Origin: Mariniphaga sp041684965
Lineage (GTDB): Bacteria > Bacteroidota > Bacteroidia > Bacteroidales > Prolixibacteraceae
Assembly (NCBI GenBank): GCA_041684965.1
Contig: JAWLGR010000003.1
Span: forward strand, 1 to 64,000
DNA length: 64,000 nucleotides
Direction of reading: 5' to 3'
Part shown: positions 54,605 to 64,000 of the stretch, in pieces
Position numbering within the stretch: position 1 is the first letter of the stretch
Layout: each line of letters starts with the position of its first letter
The notes under the pieces: generated by a model
Database searches by the model: none
What the model saw: the letters and a program-made list of their open reading frames with translations, nothing else
What the model was told of the DNA's origin: nothing
Translations under genes and position numbers: made by a program

Positions 54605-55692
54605 TTTCTTTTATTTAATTCATGACGGACCTGTACAAGTTGGGCAGCAATACTTACTGCAATTTCTTCCACACTTTCTGCATTGATGTTTAATCCGACA
54701 GGAGAATAGATTTTTTGCCATTGTTCTGGTGTGGCCCATCCTTCTTTTAAAAACTGTTCACGCATAAGCAGGCTCTTCTTTCTGCTCCCAATCATTCCAA
54801 TATATCCAGCCCCTGAATTTAGAAAAGTCCTCAGAACTTCTGTATCTTTTTTGTGTCCGGTTGTAACTGCTATAATGTAGGTATTACTGTCAACCTTAAA
54901 ATCCGATAAAGATGTTTCAATTTCTCCGTTTAGAATTAAATCGGCATCGGGTAGATTATCCCTTGTTGCATATTCAGGACGGTAGTCCCACACGATGACT
55001 TCAAACCCGAGAATTTTACCCAGGTGTGTAAGTATTTTTCCCACATGGCCTGCACCGGCAACTATCAGCCGGGGCGGAGGGATAATTGTTTGCATGTATG
55101 CCCTAAGCGTCTTACCTGACTCGGGTGAAGTAACTTCTACCTCCCTGAAATCCCCTTCTACAGTGTCTGTGAACATTTCAACTGCCTGTTTTTCAATCTC
55201 AGGTTTTAAGGATAAGGAATCTGATTTTAAATCTTCTTTGATTATCCATTCTCTCTGGATTTCGAAAAGTTCATCATAGTTTGATTGGACATAAGTAACC
55301 ATTATGCCTGGGATTCTCATACAAAGAGAATATTTCACAGCTTCAAAGACTGATAAATGCTTTTCGGGCATTGCATCAAGTAAAATTTTCATGGTCCCTC
55401 CGCAAATAGCACCGTAATTTTCTGTCGGCATATTTGTCAGATTAAAGGACAGTATAACCGGGAGTTTTTTATTGAGGATTTCCACTGCTTTTTTCTGAAC
55501 AGAAAATTCAACAATCCCGCCACCTATGGTCCCTGTTACCAATCCTTTTTCATTGAACAGGGCTGAACTCCCAACTTTTTGAGGTACTGAACCTTTACTG
55601 CCAATAACTGTAGCAAAAGCAAATTTTCCTTTACTGCTAAAATGCTGTGGCAGCGCGTTAAAAAAATTGAAGGCGTCTGAACTTCCATTCAT
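54601..55692 (-). CDS. XdhC/CoxI family cofactor insertion protein
   Basis: A 363-residue protein with the XdhC_CoxI domain at the N-terminus (FAFATVIGSKGSVPQKVGS, GTIGGGIVEFSVQKKA, CGGTMKILLD) and a Rossmann XdhC_C domain (LIVAGAGHVGKILTHLGKIL near 210, YIGMIGSRKKSLLMREQFL near 300). It protects and inserts the sulfurated molybdenum cofactor into the hydroxylase. First gene of the four-gene operon. Confidence 0.93.
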   Translation of the reverse strand: MNGSSDAFNFFNALPQHFSSKGKFAFATVIGSKGSVPQKVGSSALFNEKGLVTGTIGGGIVEFSVQKKAVEILNKKLPVILSFNLTNMPTENYGAICGGTMKILLDAMPEKHLSVFEAVKYSLCMRIPGIMVTYVQSNYDELFEIQREWIIKEDLKSDSLSLKPEIEKQAVEMFTDTVEGDFREVEVTSPESGKTLRAYMQTIIPPPRLIVAGAGHVGKILTHLGKILGFEVIVWDYRPEYATRDNLPDADLILNGEIETSLSDFKVDSNTYIIAVTTGHKKDTEVLRTFLNSGAGYIGMIGSRKKSLLMREQFLKEGWATPEQWQKIYSPVGLNINAESVEEIAVSIAAQLVQVRHELNKRK

Positions 55693-55861
55693 CGAAGAAA
55701 TTGTTTTTCAGTATGGATATTTAAGTACCAGTATCCTTTTCCTGGACAGTCAATCGGGATCCGGTACCAAATTAATTAATTCATAGCCAACTAACAAATA
55801 AAATGAATTGATATTTGTACTAATGAGCAGTTTTCACCCGCAACTGGTTAATTCTATATTT

Positions 55862-56803
55862 TTATTTGAACAATTTTCCTTGCCAGGTATGCCGTTCTTT
55901 AAGTCGTTTTTCAACTTTGGCAACAAACTCAAAATTCTTAAGGCCCCATTTGGGAGCAATGAGCATTTCTGGTGGTGCCTGGCTGATAAATCTTTCAACG
56001 ATGATTTCTGGATTTAGCAATTCGAGATAATCAACTACCAATTCAACGTATTCCCCGGCAGTAAATAAATGAAATTTATCAGGAGTATTGAGGAATTGTT
56101 TTTCCAGAACGGTATTTCTATGAATCTGCAACTGATGGAGTTTTAAATTTTTGACTGGTAAAGATGAAACTACACGAGCCTGTTGCAGCCAGTCAGCATA
56201 GTTTTCTCCTGGAAGGCCCAGGATTAAATGGGCACAGTTGTTAATATTTCGAATGGCTGTTTGTTCCAAAGCCCAAACCGATTCGGCAAATGTATGTCCC
56301 CGGTTCATTTCTAGAAGTGATGTTTCCAAGTGAGATTCCAGACCTAATTCCACCATTACATACACTTTTTTATTTAATTCTGCCAAATAATCCAGCAGTT
56401 CTTCGTTTACTGCATCTGGCCGGGTGGAGATTACCAATCCAATAACTTTCGGATGCTGCAGTGCTTCTTCATAAATAGGAATTAAAACATCCAGCGGAGC
56501 CCAACTACTGGTATATGCCTGAAAGTAGGCCAGGAATCGCATTGAATTATACTTTTTCTCGAAAAAGCGAATACCTTTCTGCACCTGGCTGGCGACACTG
56601 TTTTCTAAATTGCAGTAACTGGGTTTAAAAGTTTTATTATTGCAATAGGAACATCCCCCCCAACCTTTGGTCCCATCCCTGTTTGGACAGGAAAAACCTG
56701 CATCAACCGAAACCTTTTGAACCCGTTCAGAAAAAAGATTTTTAAAATAGGATGGAAAATCATTGTATCGCTTTTTATGCCCCCAACTATAATGTTGCTC
56801 CAT
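55862..56803 (-). CDS. TIGR01212 family radical SAM protein (YhcC-like)
   Basis: A 313-residue protein. Radical SAM cluster motif VDAGFSCPNRDGTKGWGGCSYC near residues 35-56 (first 20 quoted residues stop before the last Cys), then FQAYTSSWAPLDVL and GLVISTRPDAV, and a C-terminal part with HLILGLPGENYADWL. The family is conserved but its substrate is not established. Single gene with a visible -7 element. Confidence 0.9.
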   Translation of the reverse strand: MEQHYSWGHKKRYNDFPSYFKNLFSERVQKVSVDAGFSCPNRDGTKGWGGCSYCNNKTFKPSYCNLENSVASQVQKGIRFFEKKYNSMRFLAYFQAYTSSWAPLDVLIPIYEEALQHPKVIGLVISTRPDAVNEELLDYLAELNKKVYVMVELGLESHLETSLLEMNRGHTFAESVWALEQTAIRNINNCAHLILGLPGENYADWLQQARVVSSLPVKNLKLHQLQIHRNTVLEKQFLNTPDKFHLFTAGEYVELVVDYLELLNPEIIVERFISQAPPEMLIAPKWGLKNFEFVAKVEKRLKERHTWQGKLFK

Positions 56804-56825
56804 ACAAGCCTTAAATTTTACACCG

Positions 56826-56833
56826 CAAAACTA
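56826..56833 (-). promoter_or_regulatory. -7 promoter element of the TIGR01212 gene
   Basis: On the minus strand TAGTTTTG is a perfect TAnnTTTG element, 22 bases before the ATG at 56803. The -33 TTTG is not clear. Confidence 0.5.
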
Positions 56834-57023
56834 CAAAAATTAAAAAACTTTATTATTTCAATAATTCTGCTAACAACACTGACAAATTGAATTTTACATT
56901 GGTTAAAAATATTTCCGGACACCTATTAAAAAATTATTGAAAACTTTGAGTAATATGTGCTTGTTTAAGTTTCTAAAGTAAAAACTTATTTCTATTTTTA
57001 TTAAAGCAATAAAACCAAATAAT

Positions 57024-58553
57024 ATGTTCTCTCAAAAAGATGAAATACAGATCAGAGAAAGAGGCAGTAATCTTGAAAAGGTAAAAGCACAGATTGAGAA
57101 TTTCAAAAATGGCTTTCCCTATCTGAAGGTTAAGGAAGCTGCTACCCCGGGAAATGGAATTATTGAAATAAATGATGATGCAGTTAAGACGTATGGGAAT
57201 TATTATGAACAGAAGGTTCAAAATGGCATAATACCCATTAAATTTGTGCCGGCGTCCGGTGCTGCAAGCCGCATGTTTAAAGAATTGTTTGAAGCATTGA
57301 AAGAGTGTAAAAAAAACGCTAACCCTGCCATCGCTCTTTCAAAAAATGCTAACGCAAGAGAATTTTTAGTTAATAAAGAGAAATTTGCATTTTTCAATGA
57401 TTTGAAAAAAATAATTGAGGAGCAAGGAGCAGAAAAGAACTGTATTAGCTGGATTGATTTTCTCCTGAACTCCAAAGGTCTTAATTACGGTTCACTGCCC
57501 AAAGGACTTCTTAAATTTCACAAATACAAAGAAGGTGAACGAACACCATTTGAAGAGCACCTGACAGAGGGAGCTTTATATGGACAGGACAACCAAAACG
57601 TATCCAGGATCCATTTTACGGTCTCACCAGAACACATGCAGGGTTTTGAAAATATATTTAACAGCGTCCGGGAGATTTATGAAGGGCAAACAGGTGCTAC
57701 ATTCGATGTTACATTCAGTGTTCAAAAACCATCTACTGACATGATTGCAGTTGATCTGGAAAATGAACCTTTCCGTGAAAAAGATGGCAACCTGTTATTT
57801 CGACCCGGAGGACATGGGGCGTTAATTGAAAACCTGAATGAATTGAATGCTGATATTATTTTCATAAAAAACATCGACAATGTGGTACCTGATCGATTAA
57901 AGCCTGTCACGATTCATTTCAAAAAAGCTTTGGCAGGACTTTTACTAAAGTATCAGGAAAAAATATTCTGGTATCAAAAGTTCCTTAATGAACGTCATCC
58001 TTCCGGTTTGGAGAGCGGGTTTTTAGCCGAAGCAGCTAATTTTTTGGAAAATGCCTTGAACACGAAACCTCCGGAAAGTCAGTACTACACTGAAAAAGAC
58101 GAACTGTTCCAATATCTCAGAGAAAAATATAACCGTCCATTAAGAGTATGCGGGATGGTGAAAAACGAAGGTGAACCGGGAGGCGGACCTTTTTGGGCTG
58201 TGAATCCTGACCAGACAGTCTCGCTGCAGATTGTTGAAAGCTCACAGATTGAACCTGAAAGTGTTCAGCAGCAAAATATTTTAAAGCATTCCACCCATTT
58301 CAATCCGGTGGATTTGATATGCGGCATAAATAACTATAAGGGAGAAAAATTTGATTTAACACGGTTTACTGATCCTGCCACCGGATTCATATCTCAAAAA
58401 TCCAAAGACGGAAAGGAAATAAAAGCCCAGGAGCTGCCAGGTCTTTGGAACGGGGCAATGAGTGATTGGATAACACTCTTTGTAGAAGTTCCAATAGAGA
58501 CGTTTAATCCGGTAAAAACGGTGGTCGATTTGTTAAGGGAGCAACACCTTTAA
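57024..58553 (+). CDS. DUF4301 family protein
   Basis: A 509-residue protein fitting DUF4301 over its full length: PIKFVPASGAASRMFKELFE near 73-92, KYKEGERTPFEEHLTEG, RIHFTVSPEHMQGFENIF, FRPGGHGALIENLNEL and a C-terminal KSKDGKEIKAQELPGLWNGA. The GAASRMFK segment and the RPGGHGAL motif look like a nucleotidyltransferase fold (UTP-sugar type), but this is uncertain. Family uncharacterised, nearly confined to Bacteroidota. Single gene. Confidence 0.9.
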   Translation: MFSQKDEIQIRERGSNLEKVKAQIENFKNGFPYLKVKEAATPGNGIIEINDDAVKTYGNYYEQKVQNGIIPIKFVPASGAASRMFKELFEALKECKKNANPAIALSKNANAREFLVNKEKFAFFNDLKKIIEEQGAEKNCISWIDFLLNSKGLNYGSLPKGLLKFHKYKEGERTPFEEHLTEGALYGQDNQNVSRIHFTVSPEHMQGFENIFNSVREIYEGQTGATFDVTFSVQKPSTDMIAVDLENEPFREKDGNLLFRPGGHGALIENLNELNADIIFIKNIDNVVPDRLKPVTIHFKKALAGLLLKYQEKIFWYQKFLNERHPSGLESGFLAEAANFLENALNTKPPESQYYTEKDELFQYLREKYNRPLRVCGMVKNEGEPGGGPFWAVNPDQTVSLQIVESSQIEPESVQQQNILKHSTHFNPVDLICGINNYKGEKFDLTRFTDPATGFISQKSKDGKEIKAQELPGLWNGAMSDWITLFVEVPIETFNPVKTVVDLLREQHL

Positions 58554-58615
58554 CAATAACTGTTTCTTTTTTCAGTATGAATTACTATTTTCGCTGTTTC
58601 TTATATGGAGGTTGA

Positions 58616-60034
58616 ATGAATAAAGAAGATTGGGGTTATATCAGGGAAGAAGGTATCAGAGATGCGCTCAACCGCTTTAAAAAGTCGCTTATTTCAGGAA
58701 GGAAAAGTTATTTTGATGTTTCTGAATTTGAGGGGATAGTTGAATATTTGCTCGATGAGGGAGATCTTAATTCTTCTGAAATTGCTGCTCTGCAAGGCAT
58801 TCAAATTCATCCTGGGGCAGTTCCGCTTCAACTAAAATACGCACAGGTATTACTTAGCAAAGGAAAATATCAAAATGCACTAAAATATCTCAATTTAGCC
58901 GAACAGGTTGAATTGACAAATCCCGATGTGCACCTTATGAAAGGTTCTGCCTGGTTGATTATGGGAAATGAAAAGGAGGCGGAAAAGTCATTTAAAAAAG
59001 CACTTAAAAATGCAGGTATTGAAAAGGATGATATTCTTTATCATATCGGTTCTTCATATATTCAAACAGGCGATATAGATAAAGCTGTAAGCTATTTTGA
59101 AAAATCACTGAACTTAAATCCGGAAAATGAACTTGCATTGTATGACCTGGGCTTTTTTAGCGATCAGGAAGGACAGTATCATAAAAGCATTGAATATTAT
59201 AACCGTTATCTTGATATCGATCCTTTTAATTTTTCCATCTGGTTTAATTTAGGTATTTCATACAACAAAGCCGGGGAATTTGATAAAGCTATTGAAGCAT
59301 ATGAATTTGCTCTGGCACTGAATGAAGACTTCGATCAGTCACTCTTTAATATTGGGAATGCACTTGCAAACGCAGGCAATTATCCTGAAGCAATAAAAAA
59401 GTACCTCGAATACCTTGAATTTGATCCTGAAAACGATGATGCTTTGTGTTATTTAGGAGAATGTTATTTAAATCTTGAAGATTATTTTGCAGCCGAAAGA
59501 TATTATCGGGAAGCTATGGAAATAAATCCTGATAATGATACTGCCGTATTTGGTTTCGGACTGGTAATGTGGGTGGAAAAAAAATTAAAAAAGAGCATTA
59601 AATACATTAAAAAAGCATTACAGTTAGATGCTTTAAATCCGGAATACTGGATTACACTTGCCAAAGTTTACAACGACAGCAATCAACCCAAAGAAGCAGA
59701 AAAAGCACTTATTGGTGCTTCTGAACTGGAAGCCGGTAATATTGAAATATGGCTTACCTGGGTCGATATTTTGATGAAATCAAAAGAAATTTCAAACGCT
59801 ATAAAGGTGCTGAAAAATGGGATAGAAAAAAATGATGATCCAATTTTAAAGTACCGAATGGTAAGCCTTTTACTGGAAAACAAACAGGAGCAGGAAGCCT
59901 TGAAAATCCTAAAATCAACAATGAACGAGGATTTCATTAATATTAATTATCTTTTTGACATTTATCCCAAGGCATTAAAAAACAAAAAATTGATAAAGGT
60001 TGTTGATAATTTCAGAAGAAAGAACAATATTTAA
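58616..60034 (+). CDS. tetratricopeptide repeat protein
   Basis: A 472-residue protein made of about ten TPR units from residue 70 on (for example GKYQNALKYLNLAEQVELTN, GDIDKAVSYFEKSLNLNPEN, GEFDKAIEAYEFALALNEDF). No signal peptide or membrane helix, so probably a cytoplasmic scaffold. A GGAGG sequence lies 7 bases before the ATG, a proper Shine-Dalgarno site, unusual for this phylum. Converges with the lipase-like gene, 1 base between stops. Confidence 0.93.
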   Translation: MNKEDWGYIREEGIRDALNRFKKSLISGRKSYFDVSEFEGIVEYLLDEGDLNSSEIAALQGIQIHPGAVPLQLKYAQVLLSKGKYQNALKYLNLAEQVELTNPDVHLMKGSAWLIMGNEKEAEKSFKKALKNAGIEKDDILYHIGSSYIQTGDIDKAVSYFEKSLNLNPENELALYDLGFFSDQEGQYHKSIEYYNRYLDIDPFNFSIWFNLGISYNKAGEFDKAIEAYEFALALNEDFDQSLFNIGNALANAGNYPEAIKKYLEYLEFDPENDDALCYLGECYLNLEDYFAAERYYREAMEINPDNDTAVFGFGLVMWVEKKLKKSIKYIKKALQLDALNPEYWITLAKVYNDSNQPKEAEKALIGASELEAGNIEIWLTWVDILMKSKEISNAIKVLKNGIEKNDDPILKYRMVSLLLENKQEQEALKILKSTMNEDFININYLFDIYPKALKNKKLIKVVDNFRRKNNI

Positions 60035-60035
60035 A

Positions 60036-61265
60036 CTACTCTTCCAATATTTCATAAAACCACTGGATGGAAAACAACCCTGCAGGTATAATTCCATCAA
60101 CATGACTCAAATCCTGCAGTGGTAAAATTCTTACAGTTTCATTACCTGCTCCTATGCTTATAAACTCCTGATAAATTTTCTGAGAAACCTGGAAAGGCAC
60201 TAATTCATCGCCATTACTATGGATTAAAATAGTTGGTGTTTTAATATTCCATGCCTCAATACTATTTGCTTCCAATGCATCGTATACAGAAGAGAAAGCA
60301 GTATCCGCGCCCTGATTATTCAGGAATTCTTCTGTTATCAATTCAGTAATATTAGTGGTCAGGTAACTGTTAATTTGCTCACCTGATAATGTTCCATCAT
60401 AAAGTACTGCTACCAGAGAATCGTAGGGTGGATTAAAAACTTGATCAAGTGAAGTGCTTATTGCATTCAAATTACTGTAACTGTCAAATACAAATCCTAA
60501 AAAATAAGGATTAGAATAACTTTCCTGGTTTAAAATGAAATTATTGACAAAATTAAGGTCATATGGACCTGCACTGGGGGCACTTGCCTTAAGTTTGAAT
60601 TCGTTTGAATGATTGGTTTCAATTTCCTTCTGAACCTGAAGAGTAGCCCACCCCCCCATTGAATAACCTGTAAGGAAAAGATCATCATTAATGGCGACCC
60701 CCCTCAGCTGTCCCAATTCCTTCACAGCACGCAGCATATCAAGTACAACCGGTACAGTGGAATTTTTGTGCAAATATGGATGAAACATATTATCGGTTGA
60801 ACCAAATCCTAAATAATCAGGCATTGCGACAACAAATCCTGTAGATGCAACAGCTTCAAGCAAACGGTAAAAAATACGATCAGGATTGACAGATGGTGCA
60901 TTTACATGTAAAGTGTTAGTACCATTTTGATAACTTATCATAGGGAATGGCCCTTCTCCCATGGGAACACTTACTAATCCTGAAGCAACTATAGGTGTAC
61001 CTTCAAATGTGGTCTTATAATTAATACTGTAAACAACCAGTCCGTTTTTTACTCTTTCCGTAATTTCTGCCATTCCTTCGTAAGCAGGCACCAACTTAAA
61101 AAAACTTTCAACCATATCAGGAAGGTAAGAGCGTTCTAATTTGTATGAAACCAGATATTCAAGCTCAGGGTCTTCATCCTTGTCTTTGAAAAGATTATGA
61201 CAAGCTGAAATGGAAAAAACAAATGTTACGATTAATACTTTAAATAAAATTTTATATAAATTCAT
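60036..61265 (-). CDS. secreted lipase-like alpha/beta-hydrolase lipoprotein
   Basis: A 409-residue lipoprotein (VFSISACHNLF, Cys near 22). Hydrolase core: ISYQNGTNTLHV, FVVAMPDYLGFGSTDNMFHP, nucleophile elbow TGYSMGGWATLQVQ and TPTILIHSNGDELVPFQVSQ, with a late LSHVDGIIPA giving the His. This matches the secretory lipase/prolyl-peptidase-like group of Bacteroidota. Anchored in the outer membrane. Single gene, substrate unknown. Confidence 0.88.
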   Translation of the reverse strand: MNLYKILFKVLIVTFVFSISACHNLFKDKDEDPELEYLVSYKLERSYLPDMVESFFKLVPAYEGMAEITERVKNGLVVYSINYKTTFEGTPIVASGLVSVPMGEGPFPMISYQNGTNTLHVNAPSVNPDRIFYRLLEAVASTGFVVAMPDYLGFGSTDNMFHPYLHKNSTVPVVLDMLRAVKELGQLRGVAINDDLFLTGYSMGGWATLQVQKEIETNHSNEFKLKASAPSAGPYDLNFVNNFILNQESYSNPYFLGFVFDSYSNLNAISTSLDQVFNPPYDSLVAVLYDGTLSGEQINSYLTTNITELITEEFLNNQGADTAFSSVYDALEANSIEAWNIKTPTILIHSNGDELVPFQVSQKIYQEFISIGAGNETVRILPLQDLSHVDGIIPAGLFSIQWFYEILEE

Positions 61266-61327
61266 GAATTAATGTTTTTTGCAAATGTAAGATAAAATGA
61301 TAAATTTGTTCATTAATACGGCTCATG

Positions 61328-64000
61328 TTAATTCGAAATCCCAATAACTGTTGCAATTCCCTCGTACAGCGATTTCCACCAGAAATTAATAATTGATCTT
61401 TTCTTATCACGTTCATAGAAAATTTCCTCAGGCTTATGATCACTACCACTCTGATTTCTGGAATTAATCTTAAGGTTATTGGCCAAAAAAGATGAAAACT
61501 TTTCTTTTTGTATTTCTTCCTGGCTGTAATCAAGAATTGCTATTTTCAATTTATCGTAATTCATAACCAATTCCCCCCTTGCATATTTATCATTGAATGA
61601 AATCGTGAAATGAAGATGGTTTAGGATGCCATCTTCCACAGCTATAGGAGCGGTTTTCATTATCATAGCGTTAAGCGGTTTCAAATCCATTGTACCAAGG
61701 GAACCTTCTACAGAATGTTCATAATTAATACTGTTCATATCGAAAATAAACCTGACAGAAAGCAATGCTTCATTATATAACCATGCTTCAGCATTGACAT
61801 GAAAAAGATTATTTTTCTTAATTTCTTCCTTTAAATTTGACAACCTACCTCCTGCAACAGTAAGATCTGAAAATCCAACAATTCCTGGTTCCTCAAAAAT
61901 ACCAAGCAACTCACTGTATTTTATTTGTGAAGGCATCAATATTACTGAATCGAACAAAAACGGTTGTTTAAGATCTTTTATCAAATCCTGTGGCCACTCA
62001 GGGGATTGGTTTTCATCAAAGGGAAAACGTTTATTTCTGTAGATTTCAATATCTGCGGGACCTGCAATTATGGCACCGGCCTCGAGGATATTCTCCTTCA
62101 GCCAACGTCTAACATTAATTTCCCTAAAATCGACATAGTCGATTTGAGCCTTTACAACATCCGTTTGAAAGCCTGATGCCAAATGCAAAGATCTTCTGTC
62201 GGAAAAAGGATTAATATCAATATTTTTTATAGAAACCATTTTCTTTGCCGATTTATATATCAGTGAGTCGGCGGTAAATTCATATTTCTGATTTTTACTT
62301 CTGGTAGACAGCCCGGAAGTAGAGAATGTAAATTCCTGTGAATTTAGCAAATTATGGGCAGGTTGATCTTTGCTGACCAAAATACCCTCGAATGACAAAT
62401 TTAATTTATTGTTGAATAATTGCTTTTGCAGCCAATTAAAGTTGAAACTAGCATTTCTGATATCAAGATTTTTGACCTCAATTGAATTTACCAAATTTTC
62501 TACATAAGGATAAAGATCGAGCGTTTCCAGGAACTCCAACGTATCATTTTCAATTTCCTGATTTATAGCAATTGAAATATCCGGATTTATTATATCAATA
62601 CTATTAAAGATAAACTGGTTATCGGTTAGTGCTGCATTGAAATCGAAACCTTTAAATTGAATGTCCGGAGCTGCAATGGTAAACCTGTTATTTGATTCGT
62701 CTGCCAAAAAAGGTGACACCTTTACATCTAAGAATTCAATCGATTGTTTTTCCATGTCAAAATGAACAGAATTAATTTGAAGGTCGTGAATATTATCAAT
62801 GGGAATTCTAAAATCAGATGCTGTAAATTTTATATTCCTGCTTGATACTTGAATTTGATTATGTTGATTATTGTCGAACAACAAATCGGGTACAGATAAT
62901 TGGAAGGAAAAGTTCGCCATTGCATAGTGCTTTATCCCATCTATTTTATAGGTAATAGCCTCTCCGTCAGTAATTTTAAATTCAGAAATTTTAAAAGACT
63001 CAATAATTGAAGGCATCGGCAATTTATATGCCTTTAAATCAAGTCCTTTAGATTTACCGGATTGTGTGTATACTTGAAACCGTGGCTTTACTACCTCCAG
63101 TACCTTTATTTCGGGTTCCTGTGAGAAGTATGCTTTATGAAAATCGAAGCCTTCGATATTTATTTCCGGGATTGCTACCTGCCAGGTAGTAGCTAGTTCA
63201 TTGTATTTATCGGATGTGATTAAAGGAAAAAGCAAAGCGTTTTTTACATTAATTTTCGAGGCTGCCGAAGAAAACCTAATCTCACTTCCTTTTAAAACAT
63301 GCACATCATCTGATAATTCAAATTCCTGATCTTTAATAGTCAAATCAAAATTATCTGAAAAAAGCAACCTTTTTTTTAATCGTTCTTCTTCATTTAATTT
63401 GAAATTTTCAAGCGATACAGAGAATTCGTTATCGAAATAAGTGGTGCGTCCACTACGGGTATGGTTTATCCAGGTCAGCAATCCGCCTGTAATGCTAAAC
63501 TGCCTGACATCAATATCACTCACATAACTAAATATCAGCTGATAAATCTCAGATAATTCCTGCTTATCATTGTTTTCTTTAAGAGGACCAAAGTTTTCAA
63601 AATAAATTTCCGGATTGTAAATACTAAACTCAGTAATAGCAACTTTCTGATTAAAGAATGCATTTCTCAAATCGACGTTCCGAAGATTGATTTTTGGTAT
63701 TAAAATTCTGAATAATTCTGAATGACCAGTGTTCTGCATCTCTTCGATTCCTGAAATATTTTTTACAGGCAATAGTCTGAGGTTTTCAATGTAAATCTGG
63801 TGATCAAGGCTGGAAATAAATACGGTGTCAACTTCGAGTTTATGAAAATCATCGGTCAGACGCATGTTGTAGTCAGAAAATAGCAGGTTGAAATTTGAAG
63901 CATAAAAGAAATTGCTGCTGTTTTTAATACTCGCAGAATCAAGTCTGAAATCTGATAGATTAAATTCGATATTGGTCTCGAAATAGCCTTTTAGTATTTC
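61328..64000 (-). CDS. AsmA/DUF748-like envelope protein, C-terminal part (5' end beyond window)
   Basis: The frame is open to the right edge (GAA at 63998-64000), so the 845 residues after the internal Met at 63865 are only part. It repeats a beta-strand pattern of the type FxIxxPxIxFxGFDFN (for example PDIQFKGFDFNAAL, PEINIEGFDFHKAY). The last 200 residues resemble AsmA/DUF748 ends (SLGTMDLKPLNAMIMKTAPI, then GELVMNYDKLKIAIL). Such proteins form long hydrophobic grooves that carry lipids across the periplasm. The start and any membrane anchor lie outside the window. Confidence 0.75.
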   Translation of the reverse strand, partial: EILKGYFETNIEFNLSDFRLDSASIKNSSNFFYASNFNLLFSDYNMRLTDDFHKLEVDTVFISSLDHQIYIENLRLLPVKNISGIEEMQNTGHSELFRILIPKINLRNVDLRNAFFNQKVAITEFSIYNPEIYFENFGPLKENNDKQELSEIYQLIFSYVSDIDVRQFSITGGLLTWINHTRSGRTTYFDNEFSVSLENFKLNEEERLKKRLLFSDNFDLTIKDQEFELSDDVHVLKGSEIRFSSAASKINVKNALLFPLITSDKYNELATTWQVAIPEINIEGFDFHKAYFSQEPEIKVLEVVKPRFQVYTQSGKSKGLDLKAYKLPMPSIIESFKISEFKITDGEAITYKIDGIKHYAMANFSFQLSVPDLLFDNNQHNQIQVSSRNIKFTASDFRIPIDNIHDLQINSVHFDMEKQSIEFLDVKVSPFLADESNNRFTIAAPDIQFKGFDFNAALTDNQFIFNSIDIINPDISIAINQEIENDTLEFLETLDLYPYVENLVNSIEVKNLDIRNASFNFNWLQKQLFNNKLNLSFEGILVSKDQPAHNLLNSQEFTFSTSGLSTRSKNQKYEFTADSLIYKSAKKMVSIKNIDINPFSDRRSLHLASGFQTDVVKAQIDYVDFREINVRRWLKENILEAGAIIAGPADIEIYRNKRFPFDENQSPEWPQDLIKDLKQPFLFDSVILMPSQIKYSELLGIFEEPGIVGFSDLTVAGGRLSNLKEEIKKNNLFHVNAEAWLYNEALLSVRFIFDMNSINYEHSVEGSLGTMDLKPLNAMIMKTAPIAVEDGILNHLHFTISFNDKYARGELVMNYDKLKIAILDYSQEEIQKEKFSSFLANNLKINSRNQSGSDHKPEEIFYERDKKRSIINFWWKSLYEGIATVIGISN

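Noticed and set aside
61252..61533. 93-residue minus-strand frame at the end of the AsmA-like gene
   Set aside because: It is an overlapping frame of the long gene and has no coding character.

Overview
The window looks like a chromosome segment of a Bacteroidota bacterium, probably a Marinilabiliales/Prolixibacteraceae-type glycan degrader. Evidence: a type IX secretion sorting domain, a TonB receptor paired with DUF4249, DUF5723/DUF6266/DUF6340/DUF4301 families, LytS/LytTR signalling, few Shine-Dalgarno sites and TAnnTTTG-type -7 promoter elements. No rRNA, tRNA or CRISPR array was seen.

The left 9.2 kb is the unusual part. It reads as an array of integron gene cassettes without a visible integrase. 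Four attC-like sites (86-172, 1395-1529, 8200-8336, 9073-9187) delimit three complete cassettes. For each one, the first 9-10 bases of the cassette (R' box) are the exact reverse complement of the R'' box at its far end, the expected signature of a circularised cassette. Cassette I carries an ECF sigma factor and a membrane partner. Cassette II is about 6.8 kb and carries a tight six-gene operon on the minus strand: C5 DNA methyltransferase, HD protein, ORC/CDC6-like ATPase, an unrecognised protein, a SAM methyltransferase and a LOG-family enzyme. It is a good candidate for an undescribed anti-phage or conflict system. Cassette III carries a HigBA-like toxin-antitoxin pair with a visible operator.

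9.2-17.5 kb: a degraded patch, a GC-rich DUF6266 gene, then a minus-strand cell-surface cluster (DUF2927 lipoprotein, DUF5723 barrel, T9SS cargo, small lipoprotein), an outer-membrane-protein remnant and a LuxR-type regulator. 17.5-26 kb: a multi-PAS LytS kinase, two tandem response regulators (one reduced to its receiver), a TonB receptor and a DUF4249 lipoprotein, a likely surface signalling and uptake unit. 26-31.6 kb: a minus-strand carbohydrate cluster (beta-helix protein, truncated esterase, Gfo/Idh/MocA oxidoreductase, DUF6807). 31.6-33.2 kb: gene debris plus a HARE-HTH protein.

33-64 kb is mostly ordinary chromosome: erythromycin esterase-like protein, VTT membrane protein, a DUF6340/vWA envelope cluster, DUF1080 lipoprotein, EamA, MaoC, MgtC, LMW-PTP, aroE, DUF368, an OlsF-like aminolipid synthase, YgiQ, a molybdenum hydroxylase operon with its own maturation genes, a TIGR01212 radical SAM protein, DUF4301, TPR, a lipase-like lipoprotein and the 3' part of an AsmA-like gene that runs off the right edge.
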